From: an uncultured Oscillospiraceae bacterium | GTDB lineage: Bacteria; Bacillota; Clostridia; Oscillospirales; Ruminococcaceae | DNA: 64,000 nucleotides | NCBI GenBank assembly: GCA_910589145.1 | Contig: CAJUSD010000002.1 | Location: forward strand, 62,001-126,000 | Direction of reading: 5' to 3' | Shown here: in pieces, positions 1 to 7,206 of the stretch | Layout: each line of letters starts with the position of its first letter | Numbering within the stretch: position 1 is the stretch's first letter | The notes under the pieces: generated by a model | What the model was told of the DNA's origin: nothing | Database searches by the model: none | What the model saw: the letters and a program-made list of their open reading frames with translations, nothing else | Translations under genes and position numbers: made by a program

Positions 1-2
1 TT

Positions 3-884
3 CTTTCGGGCTTTAAATCTGCCCGTACAAACCTTCTGGTTGCCACTGATGTGGCTGCAAGAGGAATTGATGTGGAAAATATCGATTTTGTTATCAACTA
101 CGATATTCCCCAAGACCCTGAATATTATATCCACCGCATTGGGCGTACCGGCCGGGCCGGCAAATCCGGCGTAGCCATTACATTGTGCTGCGGCAGACAG
201 CAGCAATGGCAGATGAATACTATCGCAAAAATTGCAAAATCCTCTATTATTTCCATGATTTTACCATCCAAAGAAGAAATTTTTGACGTCTCCAGAAAAA
301 AGCTTTTAGATTCCACATTAGAAACCCTCTCCAACAAAATTCAAGAAGAAAGTGGATTTCCTTTTGCAGATTTAGCCGATTTACTGATTGCCTCCGGTTT
401 GGAACAGAACATCTCCCCGCGGGAAATTGTAGCTTTGTTATTAGAGCGTCAGGCACAGCCCCTTGAAGAACTGCCTGATATTCCCCCAGTACAGCCAGAG
501 CCAGCACGCTCTGCTGCTGTACACAGCCGCCGTGGAAGTTTGGAACGGGGCAGGCGCAGCAATCAAAAAGTAAGCTATATTCTCTTAAGCGTTGGAAAAA
601 AACAGCGTGTTATGCCAGGAAATATTGTAGGGGCTATTACACAGTATACTGGAATTTCCGGGAATGAGATTGGAAAGATTGAATTGTTTGAAGAACAATC
701 TGTTGTGGGCGTACCTGCAGAAAAGGCAGGGGAAATTTTAGAGAGGCTGCGCAGCTTTAAAATCTGCGGACAGAAAGCCAGCGCTCAAATGAGTACAATT
801 CCAATGAAAGGCTATGGTTACAACAGAGGGCAAAGAGGACGTTCCTCTGAAAGAAGGCAAAGAAAACCTGTACGTGACGAGTAA
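3..884 (+). CDS. DEAD-box RNA helicase, C-terminal part (5' end outside window)
   Basis: ATP-dependent RNA helicase of the CshA/DbpA type, acting in RNA remodelling or ribosome assembly. The reading frame is open from base 3, so the N-terminal RecA domain lies outside the window. Visible are motif V (ATDVAARGID), motif VI (YIHRIGRTGRAGKSG), then a charged linker with an RRGSLERGRR patch. A C-terminal DbpA-type RNA-binding domain follows (from about VSYILLSVGKKQRV to LRSFKICG), and then a basic tail rich in Arg and Gly. The DbpA domain suggests binding to structured RNA such as 23S rRNA. This last point is family knowledge, not shown here. Confidence 0.93.
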   Translation, partial: LSGFKSARTNLLVATDVAARGIDVENIDFVINYDIPQDPEYYIHRIGRTGRAGKSGVAITLCCGRQQQWQMNTIAKIAKSSIISMILPSKEEIFDVSRKKLLDSTLETLSNKIQEESGFPFADLADLLIASGLEQNISPREIVALLLERQAQPLEELPDIPPVQPEPARSAAVHSRRGSLERGRRSNQKVSYILLSVGKKQRVMPGNIVGAITQYTGISGNEIGKIELFEEQSVVGVPAEKAGEILERLRSFKICGQKASAQMSTIPMKGYGYNRGQRGRSSERRQRKPVRDE

Positions 885-917
885 ATCCTATCATTCCCAT
901 CCTCAAGCCCCCGCCAT

Positions 918-958
918 GTTCCATACAATTTTTTTATTGACTAAAATTTGTATGGAAC
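918..958. promoter_or_regulatory. Inverted repeat, probable operator of the MarR gene
   Basis: GTTCCATACAA (918-928) is followed 19 bases later by its exact reverse complement TTGTATGGAAC (948-958). A TTGACT hexamer that could serve as a -35 box (937-942) lies between the arms. The site is 37 bp upstream of the MarR-family start codon, where an autoregulatory operator is expected. I see no good -10 box at the matching distance, so the promoter part is tentative. Confidence 0.55.
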
Positions 959-994
959 AAAAACGATTTTTCCCTTGGAAGGAAGTCAGACAAA

Positions 995-1477
995 ATGGAG
1001 CGAACGAACCGTAAAATAAGCAAAATCGCACGCTGTGCGCAAAGGTATGCGAATGGATCATTGGCAAAACTGGGCGTTGGTTCGACAGAGTACGAATGCC
1101 TTTTGCTGATACGAAAAAACGAAGGAACAACGCAATCCTATTTACAGGAACAGCTTCATGTTGATAAGGCGGCAGTGGCGCGTATGATTACAAACCTGGA
1201 GAAAAAAGGGCTTGTAATCCGCAAGCGGGACGAGAGGGATCACCGTGCAAATAATATTTACAGTACCGAGAAGGCATTGGAAGTACGCGCGGATAAAACA
1301 GGAGCGGAATCCATGTTTTACGAGTGGCTTTTAGAGGGATATACAGAAGAAGAACTAGAGCCGTTTTTAAAGGTACTGGATCAGCTATATGTAAAATCAA
1401 GAGAAGAACGCCAGGATGATTATGCACATTTTAAAGCATGGCTGACGGAAAAGAATCAGAAAAAAGAGGGAACTTGA
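995..1477 (+). CDS. MarR-family transcriptional regulator
   Basis: A 160-residue winged-helix DNA-binding regulator, the usual length for MarR proteins. The core reads from about residue 34 (YECLLLIRKNEGTTQSYLQ), through the recognition helix (VDKAAVARMITNLEKKGLV), to the wing (RKRDERDHRANNIY). It ends in the C-terminal dimerisation helices. The ATG is preceded by GGAAGG at about 978-983. An 11-bp inverted repeat directly upstream is a likely autoregulatory site. The ligand is unknown. No obvious efflux or stress target adjoins it, although the next gene is a lipoprotein with its own promoter. Confidence 0.88.
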   Translation: MERTNRKISKIARCAQRYANGSLAKLGVGSTEYECLLLIRKNEGTTQSYLQEQLHVDKAAVARMITNLEKKGLVIRKRDERDHRANNIYSTEKALEVRADKTGAESMFYEWLLEGYTEEELEPFLKVLDQLYVKSREERQDDYAHFKAWLTEKNQKKEGT

Positions 1478-1503
1478 CAGCCAAAAGACAGCCCTAATTT
1501 TCT

Positions 1504-1532
1504 TTGACTTTTCTTATACTTTGGTGTATAAT
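1504..1532 (+). promoter_or_regulatory. Sigma-A promoter of the foldase-like lipoprotein gene
   Basis: TTGACT (1504-1509), a 17-base spacer and a perfect TATAAT (1527-1532). The start codon at 1594 lies about 55 bases beyond the expected start of transcription. This is one of the best-matching promoters in the window. Confidence 0.8.
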
Positions 1533-1593
1533 CGGTCTGTTATTAAGGCATTGTAAGGATAAAGGAACAACAGAAAAAAGGAGAAAATTAAAA

Positions 1594-2631
1594 ATGTCAC
1601 GACACAGCAAGGCGTTAAAAACAGCCGGTGCCTCTTTGCTGGCGGTATCTTTGATCGTTGCGGCAGGATGCAGCGACACATCCTGGGGAGCAGAATGCGA
1701 TGGTCAGCGGATGCCGGCAGGAGTTTATATTAACCAAGTTCTGTCTGCTTACTCCGAAGGAATGGGCAAAGTTGACAATACCGAACAAACTAATCTATGG
1801 AAAAACACTATAGATGGAGAAGATTTTACTTCCTGGGTGCGTACCAGAACACAGGAAAACGTATACGAATACTTTGCTGCCGAGAAAAAATTTGATGAAA
1901 TGGGTTTATCCTTTGATGAATTCTCCCAGGCGCAAATCACATATGCGGTAGAATCCCAATGGAGTTATTACCAAAGCATATATGAAGAAAACGGAATCGG
2001 GAAGGACTCATTTCAAAAGTCCATAGAGAATACCTATAAACGTTCGGAACTGTTTAATGCTATCTATGGGAAAGACGGATCGGAAGCAGTACCACAGGAA
2101 GAACTTCTTGCAAACTTCAACCAGGAATATATTAATCTGGATCAAATTACCCTGTCTACTATGGACGAAACTGGAGAAACCGCTCTCCCCAAAGAAGAAA
2201 TTGAAAAATTGATGGAGAAAGCAAAGGGATACCAAAAACGGATTGAAGAAGGCGAAAGTATTCAGACAATAGCGGAAGAGTATCAAAAGGAACAGCAGGA
2301 TTCGTCTGAAACCGTAAACGTTAATACCAATCTAACCATGCAGCGGGAAGGTTCAAGCTATTCCGCAACATTCCAGGAAAATATAAAATCGGCGTCTCCA
2401 GGCAAACCCATTGTATTTGAAGACGATAAAAGCATTTGCCTTGCAATAGTCAATGAAGTGACAACAGAAAGCCAGATTTTCCTGCAAAATGAAAGCTATT
2501 TATTATCAGAAATAAAATCGGATGAATTTGAAGATCGTTTGATTCAGTGGGGGAAAGAGCTGAATGTCACATTTAACAGCGCGGCAGTAAGCCGATATGA
2601 CGCAAAGAAACTGAAAATTACAAAGTCTTAA
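1594..2631 (+). CDS. Foldase-like lipoprotein (SurA/PrsA N-domain type)
   Basis: A 345-residue predicted membrane-anchored lipoprotein. The ATG at 1594 is chosen because it follows an AAAAGGAG site and starts a clean lipoprotein signal. That signal has basic MSRHSKALK, a hydrophobic core and a lipobox (IVAAGC) with Cys at about residue 25. The longer frame upstream overlaps the promoter. The mature part is helical and charged, with aromatic-rich segments (WSYYQSIYEENGIG, YKRSELFNAIYG), as in the chaperone domains of PrsA/SurA. No convincing parvulin catalytic domain is visible. A role in folding secreted proteins is inferred from family resemblance. A strong terminator follows. Confidence 0.7.
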   Translation: MSRHSKALKTAGASLLAVSLIVAAGCSDTSWGAECDGQRMPAGVYINQVLSAYSEGMGKVDNTEQTNLWKNTIDGEDFTSWVRTRTQENVYEYFAAEKKFDEMGLSFDEFSQAQITYAVESQWSYYQSIYEENGIGKDSFQKSIENTYKRSELFNAIYGKDGSEAVPQEELLANFNQEYINLDQITLSTMDETGETALPKEEIEKLMEKAKGYQKRIEEGESIQTIAEEYQKEQQDSSETVNVNTNLTMQREGSSYSATFQENIKSASPGKPIVFEDDKSICLAIVNEVTTESQIFLQNESYLLSEIKSDEFEDRLIQWGKELNVTFNSAAVSRYDAKKLKITKS

Positions 2632-2642
2632 ACCAATCACAG

Positions 2643-2679
2643 GATGCCGGGCAAAATGGATTTTGCCCGGCATCTTTTT
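2643..2679 (+). terminator. Intrinsic terminator after the lipoprotein gene
   Basis: A 14-bp perfect stem, GATGCCGGGCAAAA (2643-2656) with TTTTGCCCGGCATC (2661-2674), has a 4-base loop and is followed by TTTTT. It starts 11 bases after the stop codon. Confidence 0.9.
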
Positions 2680-2815
2680 GATTTATCAAAAAGCAAAGCT
2701 GCAGATGCTGTCGTCCAGCTAGGTCCAACGTTAAATCCAAGCATCCCAAGCCTTTCTGTTGAGTTCATATGGAAATATAGAAAATATGAAGTACCTGTAA
2801 ACTTTCCGAATGAGG

Positions 2816-2844
2816 TTGTCGTGGGAAAAAGTAGGGTTTATAAT
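2816..2844 (+). promoter_or_regulatory. Probable sigma-A promoter of the acyltransferase-like gene
   Basis: TTGTCG (2816-2821), a 17-base spacer and a perfect TATAAT (2839-2844), 45 bases before the GTG start at 2889. Confidence 0.65.
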
Positions 2845-2888
2845 TAAAAGAGACTCCTTTATAGAGAATAAAAAGAGGGGGTGAAAAG

Positions 2889-4181
2889 GTGAACAAAAAT
2901 TATCAGGAATACTACTGGCACACACTAGACAACGCCGCAAAACTATACTCAAGCGTATCAACAGAAAACATTACAAATGTGTTCCGCATTTCAGCTATGC
3001 TGTCCGAGGAAGTCCAACCGGAAGCGCTGCAAAAAGCACTTGAAAAAACTTTGGAGGAAATCCCTTTTTTCCGGGTAAAGATGCGGAAAGGTTTTTTCTG
3101 GTATTATTTTGAAACTAATTTTTCTAAGCCCCATGTAAAACAGGACAGTTCTCTTCCTTGTACCCGAATGGATCGTGCCTCAAATAAAGGTTATCTGTTT
3201 CGTCTGACCTATCGAGGCTGTCATGTACATTTTGAAGTATTCCATGCTCTAGCAGATGGAAGCGGGGCCATTATTTTTCTGCAGACCTTGTTATATCAAT
3301 ATCTGCATATTCTTCACCCAGAAAGTATCCCCTCTGGTTTGGCGATACGGCAGGACGCTCCTTCCCTCAAGGCGATGGAAGAAAACAGCTTTATGCACCA
3401 TACCGCAGCCCCAAAAGGTTCTGGAATCCCTTCCAAAGTAATTAAGGCGTTTCATATTGACGGCGTGCGTACTTTCCGCGGAGGAATGAAAATAGTTCAG
3501 GGATATTGCAGCGCAAAGCAAATTATTGCTCTGGCCAGGGCTGAGAATGTCACCTTAACTGCTTATTTGACGGCTCTGCTTGCGTTCGCTGTTTACTCCC
3601 AAAATTACCAGTACAGCCGAAGGGATAAGCCAATTATTATCAATGTTCCAATTAATTTGAGAAATCTTTTTGAATCTGCGACCATGCGTAATTTTTTTGC
3701 TTGTGTCAATCTTTCATTCCAGCCCTTGGAGGAAAACCTTCCCTTTCAAAGTTTTCTTGAGGAAACGGCACGCCAACTAAAAGAAGGACAAAAAGAAGAA
3801 AAACTTGCGGAACAAATCAGCCGAAATGTCACCGCGGAACGCAATCCTGCTATGCGGGCTGTCCCTCTGTTTTTAAAGAACCCAGTATTAAACTATATGT
3901 TTCTCCGCAATGAAAAGGGCCAAACCTGTACTGTATCCAATATGGGCAGAATTGTTTTACCAGAGGCTCTGAAACCCTTTATAAAGCGGATGGAGGTAGT
4001 GATTCCTGCTACTTATAGTCAAACCGTTAAACTTGGGTTGGTTTCCTGCGGAGATATATTAGCTTGTTCCTTTTCCTCGAGAATAGAGGAAAACGATATA
4101 CAACGCTTTTTCTTCCGATTTTTACAGGAACGAGGGGTTGATATCTGTTTAGGCTGCAATGAGGCGGCATTAGATCTATAA
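2889..4181 (+). CDS. Condensation-domain / alcohol acyltransferase-like protein
   Basis: A 430-residue protein of the chloramphenicol-acetyltransferase-like fold (condensation domain, WS/DGAT and alcohol acetyltransferase relatives). The active-site region is FEVFHALADGSG at about residues 118-129, an HxxxDG motif with the catalytic His. A typical C-terminal strand with VSNMGR (about 345) follows. The GTG start at 2889 is preceded by GAGGGGGTG. The substrate cannot be read from the sequence. The next gene, a small zinc-ribbon membrane protein, begins 23 bases later, so the two are probably co-transcribed. The pair probably works on a membrane or secreted small molecule (inference). Confidence 0.72.
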   Translation: MNKNYQEYYWHTLDNAAKLYSSVSTENITNVFRISAMLSEEVQPEALQKALEKTLEEIPFFRVKMRKGFFWYYFETNFSKPHVKQDSSLPCTRMDRASNKGYLFRLTYRGCHVHFEVFHALADGSGAIIFLQTLLYQYLHILHPESIPSGLAIRQDAPSLKAMEENSFMHHTAAPKGSGIPSKVIKAFHIDGVRTFRGGMKIVQGYCSAKQIIALARAENVTLTAYLTALLAFAVYSQNYQYSRRDKPIIINVPINLRNLFESATMRNFFACVNLSFQPLEENLPFQSFLEETARQLKEGQKEEKLAEQISRNVTAERNPAMRAVPLFLKNPVLNYMFLRNEKGQTCTVSNMGRIVLPEALKPFIKRMEVVIPATYSQTVKLGLVSCGDILACSFSSRIEENDIQRFFFRFLQERGVDICLGCNEAALDL

Positions 4182-4204
4182 TAGTAGAATTGGGGGAGAG
4201 TCCT

Positions 4205-4867
4205 TTGAAATATTGCCAAAAGTGCCAAATGCAAATTGAAAACAACATCTCTAAATGTCCTTTGTGCGGCGAATCCCTTTTAGGAACAAACGACGTTTTT
4301 GTTGATGAATATCCGCAGACTCATTCCCTTCATAAATATCGTATTGCTATTAAAATTATCTGGTTTGCTGCCTTGTTAGTCAGCGGAGCGCTGTTAATTA
4401 TAAATTTTATGACAAGTCTGCAATGGCTGTGGATATTGGCCGGTATTTGCAGTATGTGGTATCTTGCCATCAGCGCTGTTTTTGCAATTCGCTGTGCCCG
4501 AAATATTGGGTTGATGATTCTCGTTCAGACAATGGGGATATCCCTTTTAACTTTTGTAATTGACTTTTCCTTTTCTTTCCGGCGCTGGTCTCTTAATTAT
4601 GTGATTCCATTGCTGCTTTCTTTTAGTGTGCTGCTGTTGACGGTCTTGATTCTTTGTAAACCTCTTATGCTTCGGGATTTTATTGTATATTTATTTGTAA
4701 TTGCTGCATTGGGGCTTACTCCGGTTTTACTGCTGGCTTTTGGGCTGGCAACTGTAGCTTGGCCTTCAATCGTAGTTGGGTTTCTGTCAGCAGCGGTTTT
4801 TGTGGGAATGTTCCTTTTTGCCAGCCGCAAAACAAAACATGAAATGAAAAAACGTTTTCATGTTTAA
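4205..4867 (+). CDS. Zinc-ribbon multi-pass membrane protein (DUF6320-like)
   Basis: A 220-residue protein with an N-terminal zinc ribbon made of CQKC (residues 4-7) and CPLC (about 19-22). About six hydrophobic segments follow, and the C-terminus is basic (RKTKHEMKKR). I choose the TTG at 4205 because GGGGGAG precedes it by 6-7 bases. An in-frame TTG at 4190 has no such site. It resembles proteins annotated DUF6320, which often sit next to alcohol-acetyltransferase-like genes, as here. Function unknown. A weak hairpin with a T-run (about 4866-4886) follows. Confidence 0.65.
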   Translation: MKYCQKCQMQIENNISKCPLCGESLLGTNDVFVDEYPQTHSLHKYRIAIKIIWFAALLVSGALLIINFMTSLQWLWILAGICSMWYLAISAVFAIRCARNIGLMILVQTMGISLLTFVIDFSFSFRRWSLNYVIPLLLSFSVLLLTVLILCKPLMLRDFIVYLFVIAALGLTPVLLLAFGLATVAWPSIVVGFLSAAVFVGMFLFASRKTKHEMKKRFHV

Positions 4868-5380
4868 ACAAAAATTTGTTTTTTCCTATGCTGCTTTCAC
4901 CCACTCTTATTAATCAGGAACAAGACAAATTATGTGGATTGTTTCCTGTCAGTGGGTAGATAGCTTTTACTCCACCCACTGCTGCCGCCGAAATGCGCAA
5001 TTCATTGTTTTGCTAAACATTCTTTACGTCAAATTATTTTCGGCAATCCCCCCTCTTACAGTAGCTGGAGAATGAAATACCATATTGAAAAAGCCGAGCC
5101 GGAAATCCTAAAGGGTTTCCGGCTCGGCTAGATGTTTGGACTGGTCCTCCAGAAGGGATTTCAGCTTCCACAATTTTAAGGCTATCTGTTTTAGAAACGC
5201 CGTCTTAATCACCATTCATTGTTCGCCGAATGCAGCAGGGTAGTTTCGCGCTTGGCGGGTCCAGTTTAACAGAACTCCCAGTTCAGCTTTTTTGTACAAT
5301 CCCCCTGGATTCAAAAACTTTTCATTTTCTTTTGGATGTATTCATTTCAGGTTGTGCGCCCGCATCCATGCCTTTTCTGC
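4868..5380. other. Intergenic region between convergent gene blocks
   Basis: About 510 bases without a gene I can support. It holds a weak AACAAA/TTTGTT hairpin with a T-run just after the zinc-ribbon gene, and a small hairpin with 8-bp arms (CAGTGGGT at 4950-4957, ACCCACTG at 4974-4981). It also holds the minus-strand terminator at 5087-5129. A short plus-strand frame at 5230-5556 runs antisense into the next gene, lacks a ribosome site and is not called. Confidence 0.6.
5087..5129 (-). terminator. Terminator of the leftward EAL/HDOD operon
   Basis: A 14-bp perfect stem, AGCCGAGCCGGAAA (5092-5105) with TTTCCGGCTCGGCT (5116-5129). On the minus strand it is followed by TTTTT. It lies about 250 bases past the stop of the last minus-strand gene. 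Confidence 0.75.
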
Positions 5381-5830
5381 TCACATTTCCTGAATACTTC
5401 CTTTCCTGCGCCGTTTCATATAAGAATGAAATAATTCCAATACAGCGGAATCACATTCCAATCCAAACAGAGCTGGTACCAGGAAAGAAAAAATCTGCAC
5501 CGCATCCAACCTTCGGTGAACGGCTAAAATTGTTTCCTCAATTACGAGGTTTTTAAAAAACTGTCCACCGGAATAGTTCCCAGAAATGATATAGTAATCC
5601 AGGATCTTTTCCACAAGCTCCACATCCCCAACGTCCACCAAACAGACAACGGCTTTTTTCAGAAAGGGATCATTAAAGCGTACATCCTCCTGAACATAAG
5701 AGTCTAGGGCTACAAAGCCCTTGTCCCTGACATAAAAGGCAATGTCCATTAGCTGTTGGACAATATAGAGGCAGTCCAGCTTATCGGAACGGCTGCACTG
5801 TATTCGCTGAAGGGCGTATTCGGTGTTCAT
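5381..5830 (-). CDS. Soluble MotA-like cytoplasmic domain protein
   Basis: A 149-residue protein with no membrane segment. I start it at the ATG at 5830 because AGGGGAA precedes it by 9 bases. The longer frame up to 5896 has no such site. Residues about 15-70 resemble the cytoplasmic loop of MotA stators: IVQQLMDIAFYVRDKGFVAL, then DPFLKKAVVCLVDVGDVEL. The MotA gene in this window has the same pattern (IVDIAKPARVEGILSI, then DTFFRNSLNLVIDGVDAE). The four MotA helices and the proton-channel residues are absent. It lies just after an EAL-like/HDOD gene and is probably co-transcribed with it. A role in modulating the motor is possible but only inferred. Confidence 0.55.
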   Translation of the reverse strand: MNTEYALQRIQCSRSDKLDCLYIVQQLMDIAFYVRDKGFVALDSYVQEDVRFNDPFLKKAVVCLVDVGDVELVEKILDYYIISGNYSGGQFFKNLVIEETILAVHRRLDAVQIFSFLVPALFGLECDSAVLELFHSYMKRRRKGSIQEM

Positions 5831-5901
5831 AATCAAAAATTCCCCTTTTCCCATGTGGGTTTCTGCGGGGCCGCAGAATATTGCACAAAGTATCAAAAAG
5901 A

Positions 5902-7197
5902 TTACTGATGGAAATCCTCCATTGTTATTTCCGTCTCACCTTCAAGGCTTTCTGAATCCCCTGTCTGTTTATCATAGGGGTTTGTAAGCTGCCTCCAAAT
6001 ATTATTGACATATTCCACACATTCAAAATATTTTTGAGTCAAAATACTTTCAGGGATTTGCAGTTCTTGAGCACAGAGGGTCATACCTTTCCAATCAGCA
6101 TTTTCATAGCATTGAACCAGCCTGTAAAGTGTGCCGCATCTTCCTTCCTGTCTCAGGAGGGCGCTTTTCACTGCATCGGAGAGGAAAAGTTCAGAAATAG
6201 CATCTTCCAGGGGGACTTCCAATAGGGAACCCAAAGTGGAGAACATGCCCATTAGATACGCCTCAGATTTAGATATTTCCAAATCAGCTACATAAGGGGT
6301 TAATTCAGAGCAGAAATGTGCACGCAAGAAGGACATGCGAAGCAGTTCCTCGGGATAATCACTGCTTCCGTCTTTAAAGCTGAGCAAATAAACCCACTCT
6401 TTCAGCTGCCCCAAGCCCAGGATAATCAAAGCCTGTTTTACAGACTGGACACGGTTGCGCAGAGCAAAGTAAGCTGAGTTGACCAGCTTAATTAACGGGA
6501 AGGCCAAAGTTACATCACGAGAAACAATTTCAGTAATTTCGTCAATGTTGGGTTCATCCTTGGTAATCGCTACCATAAGCTGGAAGAAGTTGCTCTGCAT
6601 ATGATCCATACGATGGACTTTAGAGGAAAACTGCTGGGCGACATTTGCGCCTTCCATATAGTCGCAATTCAATTCTACAGCCAGATCAAGAGTTTCAGGG
6701 GTATTAACATTATATGCAATAATAGATTTATGCATATTAGAACCCATCCCGGCAATATTGCGCAGGGAGCTTTCACTCATTCCTGTAAAATCAATCTTTA
6801 TATAATCTACAATGTCCAAAATACTGAAATACCTGGGGGCAAACTCAAAATCCCGGATAGCAATCTGATAACCCTGCTTTTTAAAGCGGTAAATAATTTT
6901 CCGCGCCAGAGGATGGACTAATACACTGTCGTCAATCTGGATGACAAGGCGGTTGCTGGCAAACATTTTAGGGATGTTTTTCAGCAAAAGGTTCGGGGTA
7001 AAGGTAATGAAAGTGATTTTGCCGTCCAGGAATTTCTGATTATTTAACTCATAGAAGAAATCGTCGATGGCGTTAGCGGCAGTAATATCTTTGTCGTTCG
7101 CCTGGTCACTGTCGTTCTTCCAGAGAATTTCGTAGGCAAAAACCTCTTTTTTCCTATCCAAAATAGGCTGCCTTACTACATACTTTTCCAAAATCAT
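5902..7197 (-). CDS. EAL-like / HDOD domain signalling protein (YuxH/CdgJ type)
   Basis: A 431-residue cytoplasmic protein with two domains. Residues 1-200 resemble an EAL domain but the signature is YEILWKN, and the metal-binding set of active phosphodiesterases is not evident. It probably binds rather than cleaves cyclic-di-GMP, or has lost that role. Residues about 205-400 form an HDOD domain (FFQLMVAITKDEPNIDEITE, then SVKQALIILGLGQLKEW). Such proteins often control motility in other bacteria (family knowledge). It is followed by the MotA-like gene and preceded 9 bases away by the FtsA-like gene, suggesting one operon. Confidence 0.82.
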   Translation of the reverse strand: MILEKYVVRQPILDRKKEVFAYEILWKNDSDQANDKDITAANAIDDFFYELNNQKFLDGKITFITFTPNLLLKNIPKMFASNRLVIQIDDSVLVHPLARKIIYRFKKQGYQIAIRDFEFAPRYFSILDIVDYIKIDFTGMSESSLRNIAGMGSNMHKSIIAYNVNTPETLDLAVELNCDYMEGANVAQQFSSKVHRMDHMQSNFFQLMVAITKDEPNIDEITEIVSRDVTLAFPLIKLVNSAYFALRNRVQSVKQALIILGLGQLKEWVYLLSFKDGSSDYPEELLRMSFLRAHFCSELTPYVADLEISKSEAYLMGMFSTLGSLLEVPLEDAISELFLSDAVKSALLRQEGRCGTLYRLVQCYENADWKGMTLCAQELQIPESILTQKYFECVEYVNNIWRQLTNPYDKQTGDSESLEGETEITMEDFHQ

Positions 7198-7206
7198 ACA
7201 CTCCTT

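Noticed and set aside
2644..2847. Small plus-strand ORF after the lipoprotein gene
   Set aside because: It starts inside the perfect terminator stem, has no ribosome site and covers the promoter of the next gene.
5230..5556. Plus-strand ORF of 108 codons
   Set aside because: It runs antisense into the MotA-like gene, has no ribosome site and looks like no protein family.
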